64,000 bases of DNA, taken from contig NZ_CP134605.1 of NCBI RefSeq assembly GCF_031844685.1, positions 2,500,001 to 2,564,000 on the forward strand, given 5' to 3'. Below the pieces are notes generated by a model that was not told the origin of the DNA, did not search any database, and worked only from the letters and a program-made list of their open reading frames with translations. Position numbers and translations under genes: made by a program. Position 1 is the stretch's first letter; every line of letters starts with the position of its first letter. Source of the DNA: Streptomyces sp. ITFR-21 (GTDB taxonomy: Bacteria > Actinomycetota > Actinomycetes > Streptomycetales > Streptomycetaceae). Shown piece by piece: positions 33,170 to 42,993 of the stretch.

Positions 33170-33849
33170 CAGTGACCTCCGGGGATCGCGTAGCGGCGCT
33201 CGACGGCTCCGGCGCCCAGGGACAGCAGCCAGACCAGGGCCAGGTAGATGACGCCGATGGCGAGGAACATCTCGAAGACCCGGAAGGTGACGGCGACGAT
33301 GTTGACGGCGGTGTCGGTGAGTTCGGGATAGCTGATTGCGACCATGAACGACGAGTTCTTGAAGACGGAGATCAGGATGTTGGTGACCGACGGCAGGGCG
33401 ATGCGGGCGCCGAGCGGGAGGGTCACGTTGCGGAAGGCGGCCAGCCGGGGGAAGCCGAGGGCCCGGCAGGCCTCGACGTAGCCGCCTTCGACGGCTTCGA
33501 AGCCGGCCCGGAAGTTCTCCACGTTGTAGGCGCCGCCCCACAGCAGCAGCGACAGCCAGCCGACGGTGAAGCCGTCGAACTGCAGCCCGGTCTCGGGGAG
33601 CGCGAAGTACAGGAAGAAGATCTGCACCAGCAGCGGGGTGTTGCGGAACACCTCGACGTAGACCGTGATCAGCTGCCGGGCGACCGGTATCCGCAGCGCG
33701 CTGACCGCGCCGAGCAGTACCCCGACGAGCAGGGCGCCGGCCATGCCGAGGGCGCTGATGGACAGCGTCCGCAGCAGGCCGGAGCCGAGCTCGCCGAAAT
33801 GGTGGGCGATGAAGCCCGTCTCGAAGTGGTAGCCGGAGGCTTCGGGCAT
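33169..33849 (-). CDS. Polar amino acid ABC permease 2
   Basis: 226 residues from ATG 33849, two bases after the stop of the binding-protein gene. HisM-class motifs: VYVEVFRNTPLLVQIFFLYF, AYNVENFRAGFEAVEGGYVE and ACRALGFPRLAAFRNVTLPL. Overlaps permease 1 by one base. Membrane partner in the importer. Confidence 0.92.
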   Translation of the reverse strand: MPEASGYHFETGFIAHHFGELGSGLLRTLSISALGMAGALLVGVLLGAVSALRIPVARQLITVYVEVFRNTPLLVQIFFLYFALPETGLQFDGFTVGWLSLLLWGGAYNVENFRAGFEAVEGGYVEACRALGFPRLAAFRNVTLPLGARIALPSVTNILISVFKNSSFMVAISYPELTDTAVNIVAVTFRVFEMFLAIGVIYLALVWLLSLGAGAVERRYAIPGGH

Positions 33850-33851
33850 GC

Positions 33852-34790
33852 TCAGCACTTCAGGGTGTCGCCGGACGGGTAGGTCAGCTGGCTGCCGGGG
33901 CGGGGGACGAACTTGGCGAACTGCTGCTGCACGGCGGTGTCGGTGACGGTCTTCTGGAACTCGGTCCAGAAGAAGTCGGCCTGCTGCAGGTGGGCGAGGG
34001 CCGCGTTGACCCAGGCGAGCATCTGCGCGTCGCCCTTGCGGACGCCCATACCCCAGGGGCTGTCGGCCTTGGCGTCGCCGACGACCTTGAGCTTGGGGTT
34101 CTTCGCCGCCAGGTCGAGCAGCAGGGTGTCGTCCTGGGCGAAGGCGACGCCGCGGTTCTGGTTCAGCGCGGTCAGCGCCTGGCTGGTCTCGGTGAAGAGC
34201 GTCTGCTTGACGTCCTTCATGCACTGGGTCAGCCAGAGGCTGGCGGTGGCGCCGGAGATGCTGATCACGGACTTGCCGGACAGCTGGTCGAAGTCGGTGA
34301 TCGGGGAGTCCTTGGGCACCAGCAGTTTCACGCCGCTGTCGAAGTAGGGGGTGGTGAAGTCGATGGTCTGGGCGCGCTCCGCGGTGTAGTTCATCGTCGC
34401 TTCGATCAGGTCGATGCGCTTGGAGTCCAGGAACGACACCCGGTTGGCCCCGGTCACGCAGGTCAGGCTGAGCGCGTTGGGGTCGCCGAACGCGTAGGCG
34501 GCGAGCTGGTGGGCGATGTCGACCTCGAAGCCGGCGTTCTTCGACGACTCGTCGATGTATCCGAACGGCGGGTAGTCGCACTTGACGCCCACGGTGAGCT
34601 TGCCCTTGCTCTTCAGCTCGTCGGGCAGCGGCACGCCGACGTCGACGGCGCCGCCGGCTGCCGTGGTGGTGGTCGTACCCGAAGCACTGGCGGACGGGGA
34701 GGCGTCGTCGGAGGAGGACGAGGAGGAGCAGCCGGCGGCGAGGATCATGACCATCGCCGCACCGATGACAATGCCGAATCTCGATCTCAA
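33852..34790 (-). CDS. Amino acid-binding lipoprotein (family 3)
   Basis: 312 residues from a TTG at 34790, chosen because GAAGGAAG sits eight bases upstream and the product then has a normal lipoprotein signal ending in MILAAGC; no ATG or GTG gives as good a fit. A Ser/Thr linker precedes the two-lobe domain: KLTVGVKCDYPPFGYID, NAGFEVDIAHQLAAYAFG, the family pattern IDLIEATMNYTAERAQTIDF and TTPYF. Binds polar amino acids; specificity not readable. Confidence 0.9.
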   Translation of the reverse strand: MRSRFGIVIGAAMVMILAAGCSSSSSSDDASPSASASGTTTTTAAGGAVDVGVPLPDELKSKGKLTVGVKCDYPPFGYIDESSKNAGFEVDIAHQLAAYAFGDPNALSLTCVTGANRVSFLDSKRIDLIEATMNYTAERAQTIDFTTPYFDSGVKLLVPKDSPITDFDQLSGKSVISISGATASLWLTQCMKDVKQTLFTETSQALTALNQNRGVAFAQDDTLLLDLAAKNPKLKVVGDAKADSPWGMGVRKGDAQMLAWVNAALAHLQQADFFWTEFQKTVTDTAVQQQFAKFVPRPGSQLTYPSGDTLKC

Positions 34791-34822
34791 GGGGGTGACT
34801 TCCTTCTGCTCGGTCGTGCTGG

Positions 34823-35611
34823 CTATCGGAGAACCTTGTGCAGGAATTGACGGGTACGGTCGTTGCGGGGCCGGTCCAGGACGTCGGCCGGGCGGCCCTG
34901 CTCGGCGATCACACCGCCGTCGACGAACACCAGGCGGTCGCCGAGTTCGCGGGCGAAGCCCATCTCGTGGGTGACGCACAGCATCGTCATCCCGGACCGG
35001 GCGAGGTCGCGCATCACGTCGAGGACCTCGCTGACCAGCTCGGGGTCGAGCGCCGAGGTCACCTCGTCGAAGAGCATCACGTGCGGGTCCATCATCAGCG
35101 CGCGGGCGATGGCGACCCGCTGCTGCTGCCCGCCCGACAGCTGCCGCGGATGGGCGTCGGCCTTGTCGGCCAGGCCCACCCGGGCCAGCAGCGCGGCGGC
35201 CCGCTCCCGCGCCCGGTCCTTGGGCATCCGCAGCAGCTTGCGTGGCGCCAGGGTGAGGTTGTCGACGGCGGACAGGTGGGGGAAGAGGTTGAACTGCTGG
35301 AAGACCATGCCGATCCGCCGGCGTACCCGGTCCAGGTCGACGCCGCGCCCGGTCAGGTCCTCCCCTTCCAGCAGGACCTGGCCGGCGGTCACCGGCTCCA
35401 GCAGGTTGACGCAGCGCAGCAGGGTGCTCTTGCCGCCGCCGGACGGGCCGATGACGGCGACCACCTCACCGCGGGACACCGTCAGGTCGACGCCTTTGAG
35501 CACCTCGACGCTGCCGTACGACTTGTGGACCGCTCGCAGCTCCACCATCGGCGGCGCGGGGTCGGCGGGCGGCGGGGCGGCCGGGTCCTTCACGCCCGGC
35601 GCGTCCGTCAT
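34823..35611 (-). CDS. Polar amino acid ABC transporter ATPase
   Basis: 262 residues from ATG 35611, overlapping the stop of the threonine-synthase-like gene by four bases (ATGA). GlnQ-type motifs: Walker [11 protein letters not shown]-loop [17 protein letters not shown], signature LSGGQQQR, Walker [17 protein letters not shown] and CVTHEMGFA. The first ~22 residues are a Pro/Ala/Asp-rich extension. Confidence 0.93.
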   Translation of the reverse strand: MTDAPGVKDPAAPPPADPAPPMVELRAVHKSYGSVEVLKGVDLTVSRGEVVAVIGPSGGGKSTLLRCVNLLEPVTAGQVLLEGEDLTGRGVDLDRVRRRIGMVFQQFNLFPHLSAVDNLTLAPRKLLRMPKDRARERAAALLARVGLADKADAHPRQLSGGQQQRVAIARALMMDPHVMLFDEVTSALDPELVSEVLDVMRDLARSGMTMLCVTHEMGFARELGDRLVFVDGGVIAEQGRPADVLDRPRNDRTRQFLHKVLR

Positions 35612-36909
35612 CGCGGTGTCCCCGGTCCGGGGCCCGCGCCGGTGGTTCCGGCGGGGGCGGCCGGGGCGGTGGCCTCCGGCGGCAGGTCGGCGTCGCGCGC
35701 CAGCAGGGGCGGTTGGCCGACCTGGAGGGAGTCCTCGTACTTCAGCGCGCTGCCGGTGTTGAGGACCAGGACCTCCTCGTCGCCGCCGAGCCACCCGTCG
35801 GCGCGCAGCCGGCGTACCGCGGCCAGCGTCGCGGCCCCTTCCGGGCACATCAGCACGCCGTCGGCCGCTGCGCAGGCCGCCTGTTCGGCGAGGATGTCCC
35901 GGTCGTCGACGGCGACCGCGGTGCCCTTGCTGTCCCGGAGAGCGGACAGGATCAGGAAGTCGCCGAGCGCGGCGCCGACGTTGATGCCGAACGCGACCGT
36001 GCGCGCCTGGTCGGCCGGCCAGGGTTCCGCGGTCTCGGCCCCCGACGCGAAGGCCCGCACGATCGGCGCGCAGCCGCTGGCCTGCACGGCCACGAACCGG
36101 GGCAGCCGGCCGGTGATCCAGCCCAGCGCGGCCAGTTCGTCGAGCGCCTTGCGGATGCCGATCAGGCCCACACCGCCGCCGGTCGGATACACCACGACGT
36201 CCGGCACCCGCCAGCCGAACTGCTCCGCGATCTCCAGGCCCATCGTCTTCTTGCCCTCGATGCGGTACGGCTCGCGCAGCGTCGCGGCGCTGAACCAGCC
36301 GTGCCGGACCGCCTGTCCGGCGATGCGTCCGGCGTCGCCGATCAGGCCGTCCACCAGGTAGACCCGGGCGCCGGCGGCCAGCGACTCCTTGCGGGTCACC
36401 TGCGGGGCGTCCTGCGGCATCACCACCAGACACTCGGTTTCGGCGCGTGCGGCGTAAGTGGCCCACGCGGCGCCGGCGTTGCCGTTGGTCGGCAGTGTCA
36501 GGTGCCGCAGCCCGAGTTCGCGCGCCCGGGAGACGCCGACCGCGGCGCCGCGCGCCTTGAAGCTGCCGGTCGGCAGCATCCCCTCGTCCTTGGCGAGCAG
36601 GCCCGGCACCCCGATCCGCCGGCCGTACGCGGTCAGCGGCACGATCGGTGTCCAACCCTCGCCGAGGGTGGTCACGTTCGCGGGATCCCGGACCGGCAGC
36701 AGCTCCCGGTACCGCCACAGGTCGGCGCCGCGCGCGGCGATGTCCGCGGGCCGGACCGAGGCCCGGACCCGGTCGAGGTCGTAGCGGGCGAGCAGCGGCG
36801 AACCGCAGCGGCACACGTTCTGCGGCACGTCGGCGTCGTACCGCTCGCCGCACCGTCCGCACTCCAGGTGGGTCAGCCCGCTGGTCCAGGTCCCGTCGTC
36901 GGGGTACAA
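35608..36909 (-). CDS. Threonine-synthase-like PLP enzyme of the transporter cluster
   Basis: 433 residues from a TTG at 36909 with GGAGGT six bases before it; ATG 36966 is in frame but has no ribosome site. It has the amino-terminal metal-ribbon cysteines of long ThrC proteins (C17, C20, C33, C35), PLP lysine K118 in [10 protein letters not shown], and glycine-rich phosphate loops ([11 protein letters not shown]). ThrC proper makes threonine from O-phosphohomoserine, but GSFKARG differs from the HSFKDR of the true ThrC at 50938. Relatives act as threonine/serine dehydratase-type, cysteate or diaminopropionate enzymes. With a peptidase and an amino acid importer, a catabolic lyase is likely. 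Confidence 0.82.
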   Translation of the reverse strand: MYPDDGTWTSGLTHLECGRCGERYDADVPQNVCRCGSPLLARYDLDRVRASVRPADIAARGADLWRYRELLPVRDPANVTTLGEGWTPIVPLTAYGRRIGVPGLLAKDEGMLPTGSFKARGAAVGVSRARELGLRHLTLPTNGNAGAAWATYAARAETECLVVMPQDAPQVTRKESLAAGARVYLVDGLIGDAGRIAGQAVRHGWFSAATLREPYRIEGKKTMGLEIAEQFGWRVPDVVVYPTGGGVGLIGIRKALDELAALGWITGRLPRFVAVQASGCAPIVRAFASGAETAEPWPADQARTVAFGINVGAALGDFLILSALRDSKGTAVAVDDRDILAEQAACAAADGVLMCPEGAATLAAVRRLRADGWLGGDEEVLVLNTGSALKYEDSLQVGQPPLLARDADLPPEATAPAAPAGTTGAGPGPGTPR

Positions 36910-37062
36910 CCGGTGACCTCCTCTCTCTGTCTGGTCCGTCTGGTCTGTCCGGCCCGACCGGCTCATCCATCCGACCGGGTCATCCGGTCGGGTCGGGCGG
37001 GGTCGGCCGGGGTCGGCCGGCCGGTGGTGGGGGACGGGTTCCGCCGTCCCCCACCGCGTGGA

Positions 37063-39744
37063 CTACTGGCCGAGGCGCTGGAACTGGGCGGCGGTGAGCT
37101 TCGTCGACGGCCCGTGGTAGGCGGCGTTGAACAGCACCCGCTGCTCGGACCGGTTCCAGGTGCGGAACCCGATCTCGTTGCCGAAGGTGACGACGTAGCC
37201 GTCACCGACGGTCCAGGACAGCCCGTTGACGGCCCCGTTGAGGTTCTCGCCGCCGATCAGCCAACCGCTCTGCAACTGGTCGCCGGTGTCGGGGTACTTG
37301 GCGACCACCTCGACCGGGTAGGTGCTGGTGCCGGTGAGCTTGTACGCGTCGTCCGACACGAACCACACCGGGTTGTCCGCCGGCACGCCCCAGGCCACCG
37401 GGTTGGTCGTGTCGAACTCCTGGCTCAGCAGCGATCCCGGGCAGTAGAAGTTCGAGTTGGAGCCGCTGGGCAGGACGGAGGCGATCGGCAGGCTGAACAG
37501 CGACTTGGCGGTCGCGGTCCCGCTGCCGAAGGTGACCAGCGTCCCGCCGCCGGTCACGAAGTCGTGCAGCTGGTTCCAGCCGGTGGTGCCGACACCGAAC
37601 GCCCAGGCCCAGTCCGGCGGGTAGTTCTTGGCGTTGAGGCCGTTGACGATGGAGTTCCTGCTGACGCCCTCGGGCACGATGATGGCGTCGTACTTCCCGG
37701 CGAGGTCGGCGTAGTCGGCGGCGGACACGACGGAGTAGTCCACGCCGTACTGCTCGAACGTCCACATCAGCCAGCCGGACGGCATGTTGTCCGGCGGCTT
37801 GAGCAGGCCGATCCTGGTGCCCGGCTTGAGCTGGTCGCCGGCCACCGACGGCACCGCGCGGAGGGTGGACACCGGTATGCCGGTGGCCTTCGACTGGTCC
37901 TGGAGGAGCTGGCGGGCCGCGGTGGACGGCGGCACGAGGAAGGTGCCGGCCGGGAAGGTCCTGCCGCTGTCGGTGAACTCGGCGGCGGCGCGGAAGGTGG
38001 GGATGCCGTGCTTCTGGAGCGCGGCGACGATCCGGAACACCCCGTAGGACTCCGGCCCGATCGCGTACGCCCCGCCCTTCGGCGGCGCGGACGGCGTGAC
38101 GACCGCCGGGGGCTTGACGGAGCTCAGCAGCTTGGTGTGGGCCGAGAAGGACGTGGTGATGAGGTCCGCCTCGAAGCCGAGCAGCATCGGCAGGGTCTGC
38201 GCGGTGGTGTCGTAGGGCCGCTGCGGCGGGCCGCCGGGGTACTGGAGCAGCTGCGGGTAGTCCTGCACCTCCAGCAGCGTCTTGGCGAACCCGCCGTAGG
38301 GCTGCTGCAGGTAGATGACGTACGACCCGGCGGGGTACTGCTTGCCGTCGGCGGTGAACGCGGCCTGCGCCTGGCTGATCTCGACCGCGCCGAGGTGGAA
38401 GATCTCCAGCGCGTCGTAGACCGCCTGCGGGTCGCGCTGCCCGGCGGGGATGACGTACGCGTACGGGCTGGTCCTGGTCACCGCCTTGACGCCGACGCGG
38501 TAGGAGTTGAAGAGCCAGTTGTAGGTGTCGTAGGCGACCGTCTCCAGACCGGAATAGAACGCCTGGGAGACCCAGTCGATGATGTTGCGCAGCGTCCAGG
38601 TCTTCGAGTCGTAGGGCTCGATGAAGTTGATGTCGGTGGTCTGCTGGCCGAGCGGCTTGCTGCCCACCTGCGGGTAGGCGAGGTTGGAGGCGGACGCCGC
38701 CTCGGTGAGGATGCGCGCCGAGCCGTGGTAGACGCAGTACTGCCGGGACGGCGACCAGTAGTCGTACTCCGAGCCCCAGCCGTTGCCCTTCATGCCGGCG
38801 GCGGTCAGGCCGCGCTGCATCGCCAGGCCCACCGTGTCGGTCTCCTGGACCAGGATGGTGTCGATGTTGGGGTCGTACGGTGACAGGTACGGCGGGGTGA
38901 ACAGCCGCGGGGAGCCGCTGCTGGCGCCGTGCGAGTCCTGGAAGACCTGGGGACGGTACCTGTTGAGGATCGAGACGTTGTACTTGCTCTCGATCTGGGT
39001 CAGCATGATCCAGTCGCGGTTGTCGTCGTGGCCGGTGTACTTGTTGTACAGGTCCGGGTACGACCGCGAGTAGCTGGTGCCGGCGGTGGCGGCGAAGTAG
39101 TCGTTGACGAGGACGAGGCCGTCCGGGTTCTGGCACGGCTGGAGCAGGATGACCAGGTTGTCGAGGATCTTCTCGATGTAGTCGGACTGCTCGGTGGCCA
39201 GCCGGTACGCCCATTCGATGGCCGCCTGCGAGTTGCCGACCTCGGTCGAGTGAATGCCGGCCTGCACGTAGTAGAACGGCTTGCCCTGGGTGGCGAGCTT
39301 CTTCGCGCTCGCCTCGGACAGCCCCCGGGGGTCGGACAGCCGGGTGTTGATGTCGACCAGCTTGTCGAGGTTGGCCAGGTTCTTCGGCGAGCTGATGGTC
39401 AGCAGGACGTACGGATATCCCCGGGTGGTCTTGCCGATCACCTCGTACTTCACCCGGTCGCTGCGGGCACCGATGAGCTCGAAGTACGGGACCATCTTGT
39501 CCCACTGCGCCAGGAAGCCGTCGGTGCCGATCGCGGTCCCGAAGTACTCGGCCGGGGTCGGGATGTGACCCCTGCTCCGCGGCGCGGCGGACGGTTGCTG
39601 CTGCTCGTGGTCGATCAGGTTCGCGGGCGCCGCCGCCGAGGCGGTGCCCGGGTGGATCACGGTCGCGGCCGCCCCGGCGCCGGCCGCCGCGGTGGTCCGA
39701 AGAAGCGCTCGACGGGAAAATCCTGAACTGTCGCTGCTGGTCAT
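37063..39744 (-). CDS. Secreted M14 zinc carboxypeptidase
   Basis: 893 residues from ATG 39744. A Tat signal (SRRALLRTTAAAGAGAAA) exports it folded. The metal site is H165-STE168 and H272 (QDSHGAS), with NPDG (207-210) and the carboxylate-binding DDNRDW (241-245 region). The long carboxyl part (about 560-893) includes a glutamine-amidotransferase-like fold (YDAIIVPEGVSR; GGGTLVTFGSGTA) seen in large M14 proteins, which may bind substrate. It would trim amino acids from the carboxyl ends of extracellular peptides for the adjacent importer. Confidence 0.9.
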   Translation of the reverse strand: MTSSDSSGFSRRALLRTTAAAGAGAAATVIHPGTASAAAPANLIDHEQQQPSAAPRSRGHIPTPAEYFGTAIGTDGFLAQWDKMVPYFELIGARSDRVKYEVIGKTTRGYPYVLLTISSPKNLANLDKLVDINTRLSDPRGLSEASAKKLATQGKPFYYVQAGIHSTEVGNSQAAIEWAYRLATEQSDYIEKILDNLVILLQPCQNPDGLVLVNDYFAATAGTSYSRSYPDLYNKYTGHDDNRDWIMLTQIESKYNVSILNRYRPQVFQDSHGASSGSPRLFTPPYLSPYDPNIDTILVQETDTVGLAMQRGLTAAGMKGNGWGSEYDYWSPSRQYCVYHGSARILTEAASASNLAYPQVGSKPLGQQTTDINFIEPYDSKTWTLRNIIDWVSQAFYSGLETVAYDTYNWLFNSYRVGVKAVTRTSPYAYVIPAGQRDPQAVYDALEIFHLGAVEISQAQAAFTADGKQYPAGSYVIYLQQPYGGFAKTLLEVQDYPQLLQYPGGPPQRPYDTTAQTLPMLLGFEADLITTSFSAHTKLLSSVKPPAVVTPSAPPKGGAYAIGPESYGVFRIVAALQKHGIPTFRAAAEFTDSGRTFPAGTFLVPPSTAARQLLQDQSKATGIPVSTLRAVPSVAGDQLKPGTRIGLLKPPDNMPSGWLMWTFEQYGVDYSVVSAADYADLAGKYDAIIVPEGVSRNSIVNGLNAKNYPPDWAWAFGVGTTGWNQLHDFVTGGGTLVTFGSGTATAKSLFSLPIASVLPSGSNSNFYCPGSLLSQEFDTTNPVAWGVPADNPVWFVSDDAYKLTGTSTYPVEVVAKYPDTGDQLQSGWLIGGENLNGAVNGLSWTVGDGYVVTFGNEIGFRTWNRSEQRVLFNAAYHGPSTKLTAAQFQRLGQ

Positions 39745-40534
39745 CTACCGACATCGCCTTTCGCGGTCCGGTGCGGACCGGGCCGTAGTCCGTCGCGGAG
39801 CCGGCCGACCCGGCCCCGCTGACCTGCGGGGGTGTGCATCGCTGTCATGCCGCGGCACCGTGCCGCGGTGGCCGTCGCGGTGGCCGGGTGGGCGCTCCGC
39901 TGCGGGGGCGGACCCGCGTGATCCGCGAGCGCCCCGGCACCGGGCCGCAAAAACCTTGCGCGCTGAGCACGGTGCCAGGCGGATGAGAGCCGGGGCAATG
40001 TTTCCAACTTGGATTTAATATTCAATACACATGCGGCGAGGCGCGCGTCCGCGACAGCGGCGGCCGACATCGTCTCCCCGGCATCACCATGACGTACCCG
40101 GCCACCCTGAGCCGACGCCCGTCCCCCGCGGGAAGACCGCCCCGGGGCACTGCGGTGATATCCGGCCAGCAGCGGGGCGGGGGGCGATCGCGCGAGCGGC
40201 TATGCGAGCATGGAGGAGAGCAGTAACGCGGGCCTGCGGGAACACCGGGGTGAGCGGACGGCAAGGGTCCCCGGCCCAGCCGCTCCAGCCGTCGCGGACG
40301 GCGCACGACAACTCGGTTCGGCCTCACCTCCTCACCACAGGTGACCGATAACCGTCTGTTCGTCACAACCCGCCACTCCTAAAATCCTCCGTGTCCGGAC
40401 TATTTCAGGATGTGTCGGCATGAGGACGACCACGCGGACGGATCCCTCGATCGTGGGTCGCTGCTCGCCGTCTCGTCGTCTCGTCGTGTCGGAGGCGTAC
40501 AGGGGGACACCTGTGCGCGGGAGGGGGTGCAGCG
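39745..40534. other. Gene-free 790-base region between divergent genes
   Basis: No gene is supported. An AT-rich patch at 39999-40032 stands out from surroundings near 72% GC and holds an imperfect palindrome (see separate entry). Another lower-GC patch at about 40365-40410 (CTCCTAAAATCCTCC, GGACTATTTCAGGATG) probably carries the promoter of the secreted-protein gene at 40535. Confidence 0.6.
40009..40025. promoter_or_regulatory. AT-rich imperfect palindrome upstream of the M14 gene
   Basis: TTGGAT-TTAAT-ATTCAA has six-base arms with one mismatch, about 265-280 bases upstream of the M14 start. A GntR-type operator for the cluster's own regulator is possible; no second copy was found near 32.4 kb. 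Confidence 0.3.
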
Positions 40535-40993
40535 ATGCGGGGCTTCACGACCACTCGGCCGGGCCGGCTGGCCGTCGCGGCGGTGGCCGCCGCGATAGGG
40601 GTCGTCGCGGCGGGCGGCATAGCCGACGCCCAGGGAACCGGGACGCCGCGGGAGACAACGGCTCCGGCGACCGCCGGCTGCCCGGGGGACGGGCACCTCG
40701 ACACCAACTACGTCTGCACGTCGTTGTCCGGCGGCGGCCTGTTCCACCGCAAGTACACCAACGACGTGATCTCGACCTGGTACACCAAAACCGGCGGATC
40801 GGCCATCACCGCGAAGCTCGGATTCAGTGCTTCCGGAAAGACGCACTGGGGCGGCTCCTTCACCGAGTCGTCAGGGCAGACGAAGACCGCGAACTGGAGC
40901 GGAACGGGCGTCGCCTACTGCACCCTGACGGTCGGCCTCATCTCCGTCGCGGGCCAGGGGATGTTCCAGACGCCGCAGGCCACGGGCTGCTGA
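40535..40993 (+). CDS. Small secreted protein with two cysteine pairs
   Basis: 152 residues from ATG 40535 behind GGGAGGGGG. A signal peptide (RPGRLAVAAVAAAIGVVAAG) ends at GIADA. The mature part has four cysteines (AGCPGDG, YVCTSLSGGG, AYCTLTVG, ATGC) likely forming two disulfides and a Gly/Ser/Thr-rich beta-like pattern (KLGFSASGKTHWGGSFTESS). No family recognised. Confidence 0.7.
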   Translation: MRGFTTTRPGRLAVAAVAAAIGVVAAGGIADAQGTGTPRETTAPATAGCPGDGHLDTNYVCTSLSGGGLFHRKYTNDVISTWYTKTGGSAITAKLGFSASGKTHWGGSFTESSGQTKTANWSGTGVAYCTLTVGLISVAGQGMFQTPQATGC

Positions 40994-41077
40994 CAGCGTC
41001 CCCCCGGCTCTCCGGTTCCGGCACTTCGCGCGGGGCGGAGCGCGGTTCCTTCTCCACGACGGGAAAGCACGTACTCG

Positions 41078-42496
41078 ATGTTCTCCGGAATCACCAGCGG
41101 GCTGTACGGGTCCGTCGGCAGCGCGGTCGCGGCGGCCCTCGCGGGGGCCGCCCTGTGCTGGGCCCTCACCGCGCGCGCGGGCGGGCGCCGGTGGGCGTGG
41201 GCCGGGCTCGGCGCGGCGCTGGGCGCCGAGGTGTCGGTGACCCTGCTGACGCCGGGCGGCGGCGCGCTCACCCGTAGATGCGTCGTCGACCACGACCTGC
41301 CGGCGCCCTTCCACACCACGCAGGGCCTGCTGAACCTCGTCCTGTTCCTTCCGGTGGGCCTCTTCGCGGCGCTGGCGCTACGGGCCCTGGCGCCGGTGCT
41401 GGCGCTGGTGGTCCTGCTGCCGCTGGCGACCGAGCTGGCGCAGTCCCTGGTTCCGGCCGTGGGGCGGCTGTGCGACAGCGGCGACGTCGAGATGAACGCC
41501 CTCGGCGGACTCGCCGGAGCGGCGGCCGGACGGCTGCTGCTCCGGCTGACGGGGCGCCCGCTGCCCGCCGCGGGCGCGGGAGCGCGGCGTACCGCGCAGG
41601 TCTCGGTGGCCTTTCTCGCGGTCGCGGGGGCGCTCTGGGCGGGTCTGATCACGCAGATCCCGGTGGACGCCACCAGCCTGCAACTGGCCGGCGGCAAAGA
41701 GAGGGCAGCCGCGGGCAGGGCGATCCGGGACGCCTTCGGCGACCGGTACCGGATCGCCAACGTGCAGGTGCAGCCGGGCGTGAACGGCGCCCCCACGCAG
41801 CTGTTCATCGCGCTCGACACGGGTTTCGCCATGCTGAGCTGGCCGGACGCCACCCAACTGACCGCCAGCCTGGAACAGTCGGCGGCCGTCACCGGGGCGA
41901 GCTTCCCCGTCACCGGCGTCACCGCCGCTCCCCGCGGCCCGCAAGCCGCCCTGCCCATCGCCACCCGGTACGCCCGCGAGCACTTCCCCTGGGCGCTGCA
42001 CGACGGCGCCCAGGCGCGCACCTATCCGGTCGGCGACCACGCCGAACTCGGCTGGGTGGTCAGCTGGCGGCGCCGCAACACCGCCGGAGTCCTCATGCCC
42101 ATGCGGCTGGACGTGCAGATCGACCGGGGCGGACGCGTCTCCCAGCTCCTGGCCCGCCGCGTCGGCGACCCCGCGTCGCTGCCGCCGGTCAAGGTCGGCA
42201 GCGCGAAAGCCGGCGCCACGGCCCTGGCCACCGTCGGCAGCTCCCTGCCGGAAGGCACCGGGGCCCGCATCACCGACACCGAACTCCTCGCCGTGCGGCG
42301 CGGCGCCCGGTGGCGGGTGCAGTGGCTGTTCGCCGTCCAGCCGGCAGCGTCCCCCGCCACGTCCCTCTACGTCGACGCCACGACGGGCCGGCCCGTCCCC
42401 ACCGCCACGGAACAGCAATCGGTCCTTGACCCCGACTCGCTGACCGGCCCCGACCAGGCAACCCTCTCTGACGGCCCCCCACCGAGCCGCCCCTGA
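41078..42496 (+). CDS. VanZ-domain membrane protein with PepSY-like exterior part
   Basis: 472 residues from ATG 41078; no strong ribosome site. Residues 1-180 hold membrane helices and the VanZ signature (GLLNLVLFLPVGLFAALAL; ATELAQSLVP; DSGDVEMNALGGLAGAAAG). From ~190 a single helix leads to a long extracytoplasmic domain with PepSY-like repeats (YAREHFPWALHDGAQ; GWVVSWRRRNTAGVLMPMRL; RWRVQWLFAVQP). The tail is Pro/Ser-rich and encoded partly by a 15-base repeat. Distinct from the VanZ-like protein at 2927. Function unknown. Confidence 0.78.
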   Translation: MFSGITSGLYGSVGSAVAAALAGAALCWALTARAGGRRWAWAGLGAALGAEVSVTLLTPGGGALTRRCVVDHDLPAPFHTTQGLLNLVLFLPVGLFAALALRALAPVLALVVLLPLATELAQSLVPAVGRLCDSGDVEMNALGGLAGAAAGRLLLRLTGRPLPAAGAGARRTAQVSVAFLAVAGALWAGLITQIPVDATSLQLAGGKERAAAGRAIRDAFGDRYRIANVQVQPGVNGAPTQLFIALDTGFAMLSWPDATQLTASLEQSAAVTGASFPVTGVTAAPRGPQAALPIATRYAREHFPWALHDGAQARTYPVGDHAELGWVVSWRRRNTAGVLMPMRLDVQIDRGGRVSQLLARRVGDPASLPPVKVGSAKAGATALATVGSSLPEGTGARITDTELLAVRRGARWRVQWLFAVQPAASPATSLYVDATTGRPVPTATEQQSVLDPDSLTGPDQATLSDGPPPSRP

Positions 42497-42993
42497 CCGA
42501 GCCGCCCCTGACCGATCCGATGGGGGCGGTCTCGGACCGAGCGCGGATCCGGTAGCCGGGCCCGGTACGTCGGCCGGGGCGCACAGCCCGGGAAGCCGGA
42601 CGAGCGGGCACGCGTGCACCTGGAGATGCGGGATCGGTACACACCGAACGACACCGGGTTCGCGCGCCGGCGGGCCACGCCGCAGGACACGCGTGAGGGG
42701 GCACCCGCTGGTCTCCGGCTGAGAGCGGGCCGGACGTGCCCCGGACGGCGGGGGCTCAGTGGTCGTGCGCGTCCGCAGCGGCGCGCCCGCGCCCTCAGGT
42801 GCCGCCCGCCGGCCGGGGCACGGCGGCTCCAGGGGCCTGGCGTGGGGCTCCGCGGGGATCGAGGGGCGGGGTCCGGTGCGGTGCGCGGGCGAGGCCGAGG
42901 AAGGAGCCGGCGTGGTGTGCCGTCGACCGGCGGGACCACGGCAGGCGTGCGTACCGGGGCCCGCGACGCCGCGCCGGTCCACCCGACAGGGCC
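42497..42993. other. Gene-free 497-base convergent spacer with a MITE-like copy
   Basis: It starts with a 15-base direct repeat (CGAGCCGCCCCTGAC, twice) crossing the end of the VanZ gene. The right half (about 42869-42990) is homologous in sequence order to the interior of the repeat at 6989-7143. No gene is supported in any frame. Confidence 0.6.
42869..42990. mobile_element. Second degenerate copy of the MITE-like repeat
   Basis: Matching blocks in the same order as 7020-7143: GGGTCCGG, GGCCGAGG, GGTGTGCCG, CGACCG, CACGGCAG, CCCGCGAC. The left end is too decayed to define (candidate near 42831). Confidence 0.5.

Noticed and set aside
35713-38883. A 1056-residue plus-strand frame across the ThrC-like and M14 genes
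   Set aside because: Composition (strings of Val, Gly, Arg, Asp) and lack of motifs show it to be an antisense shadow.
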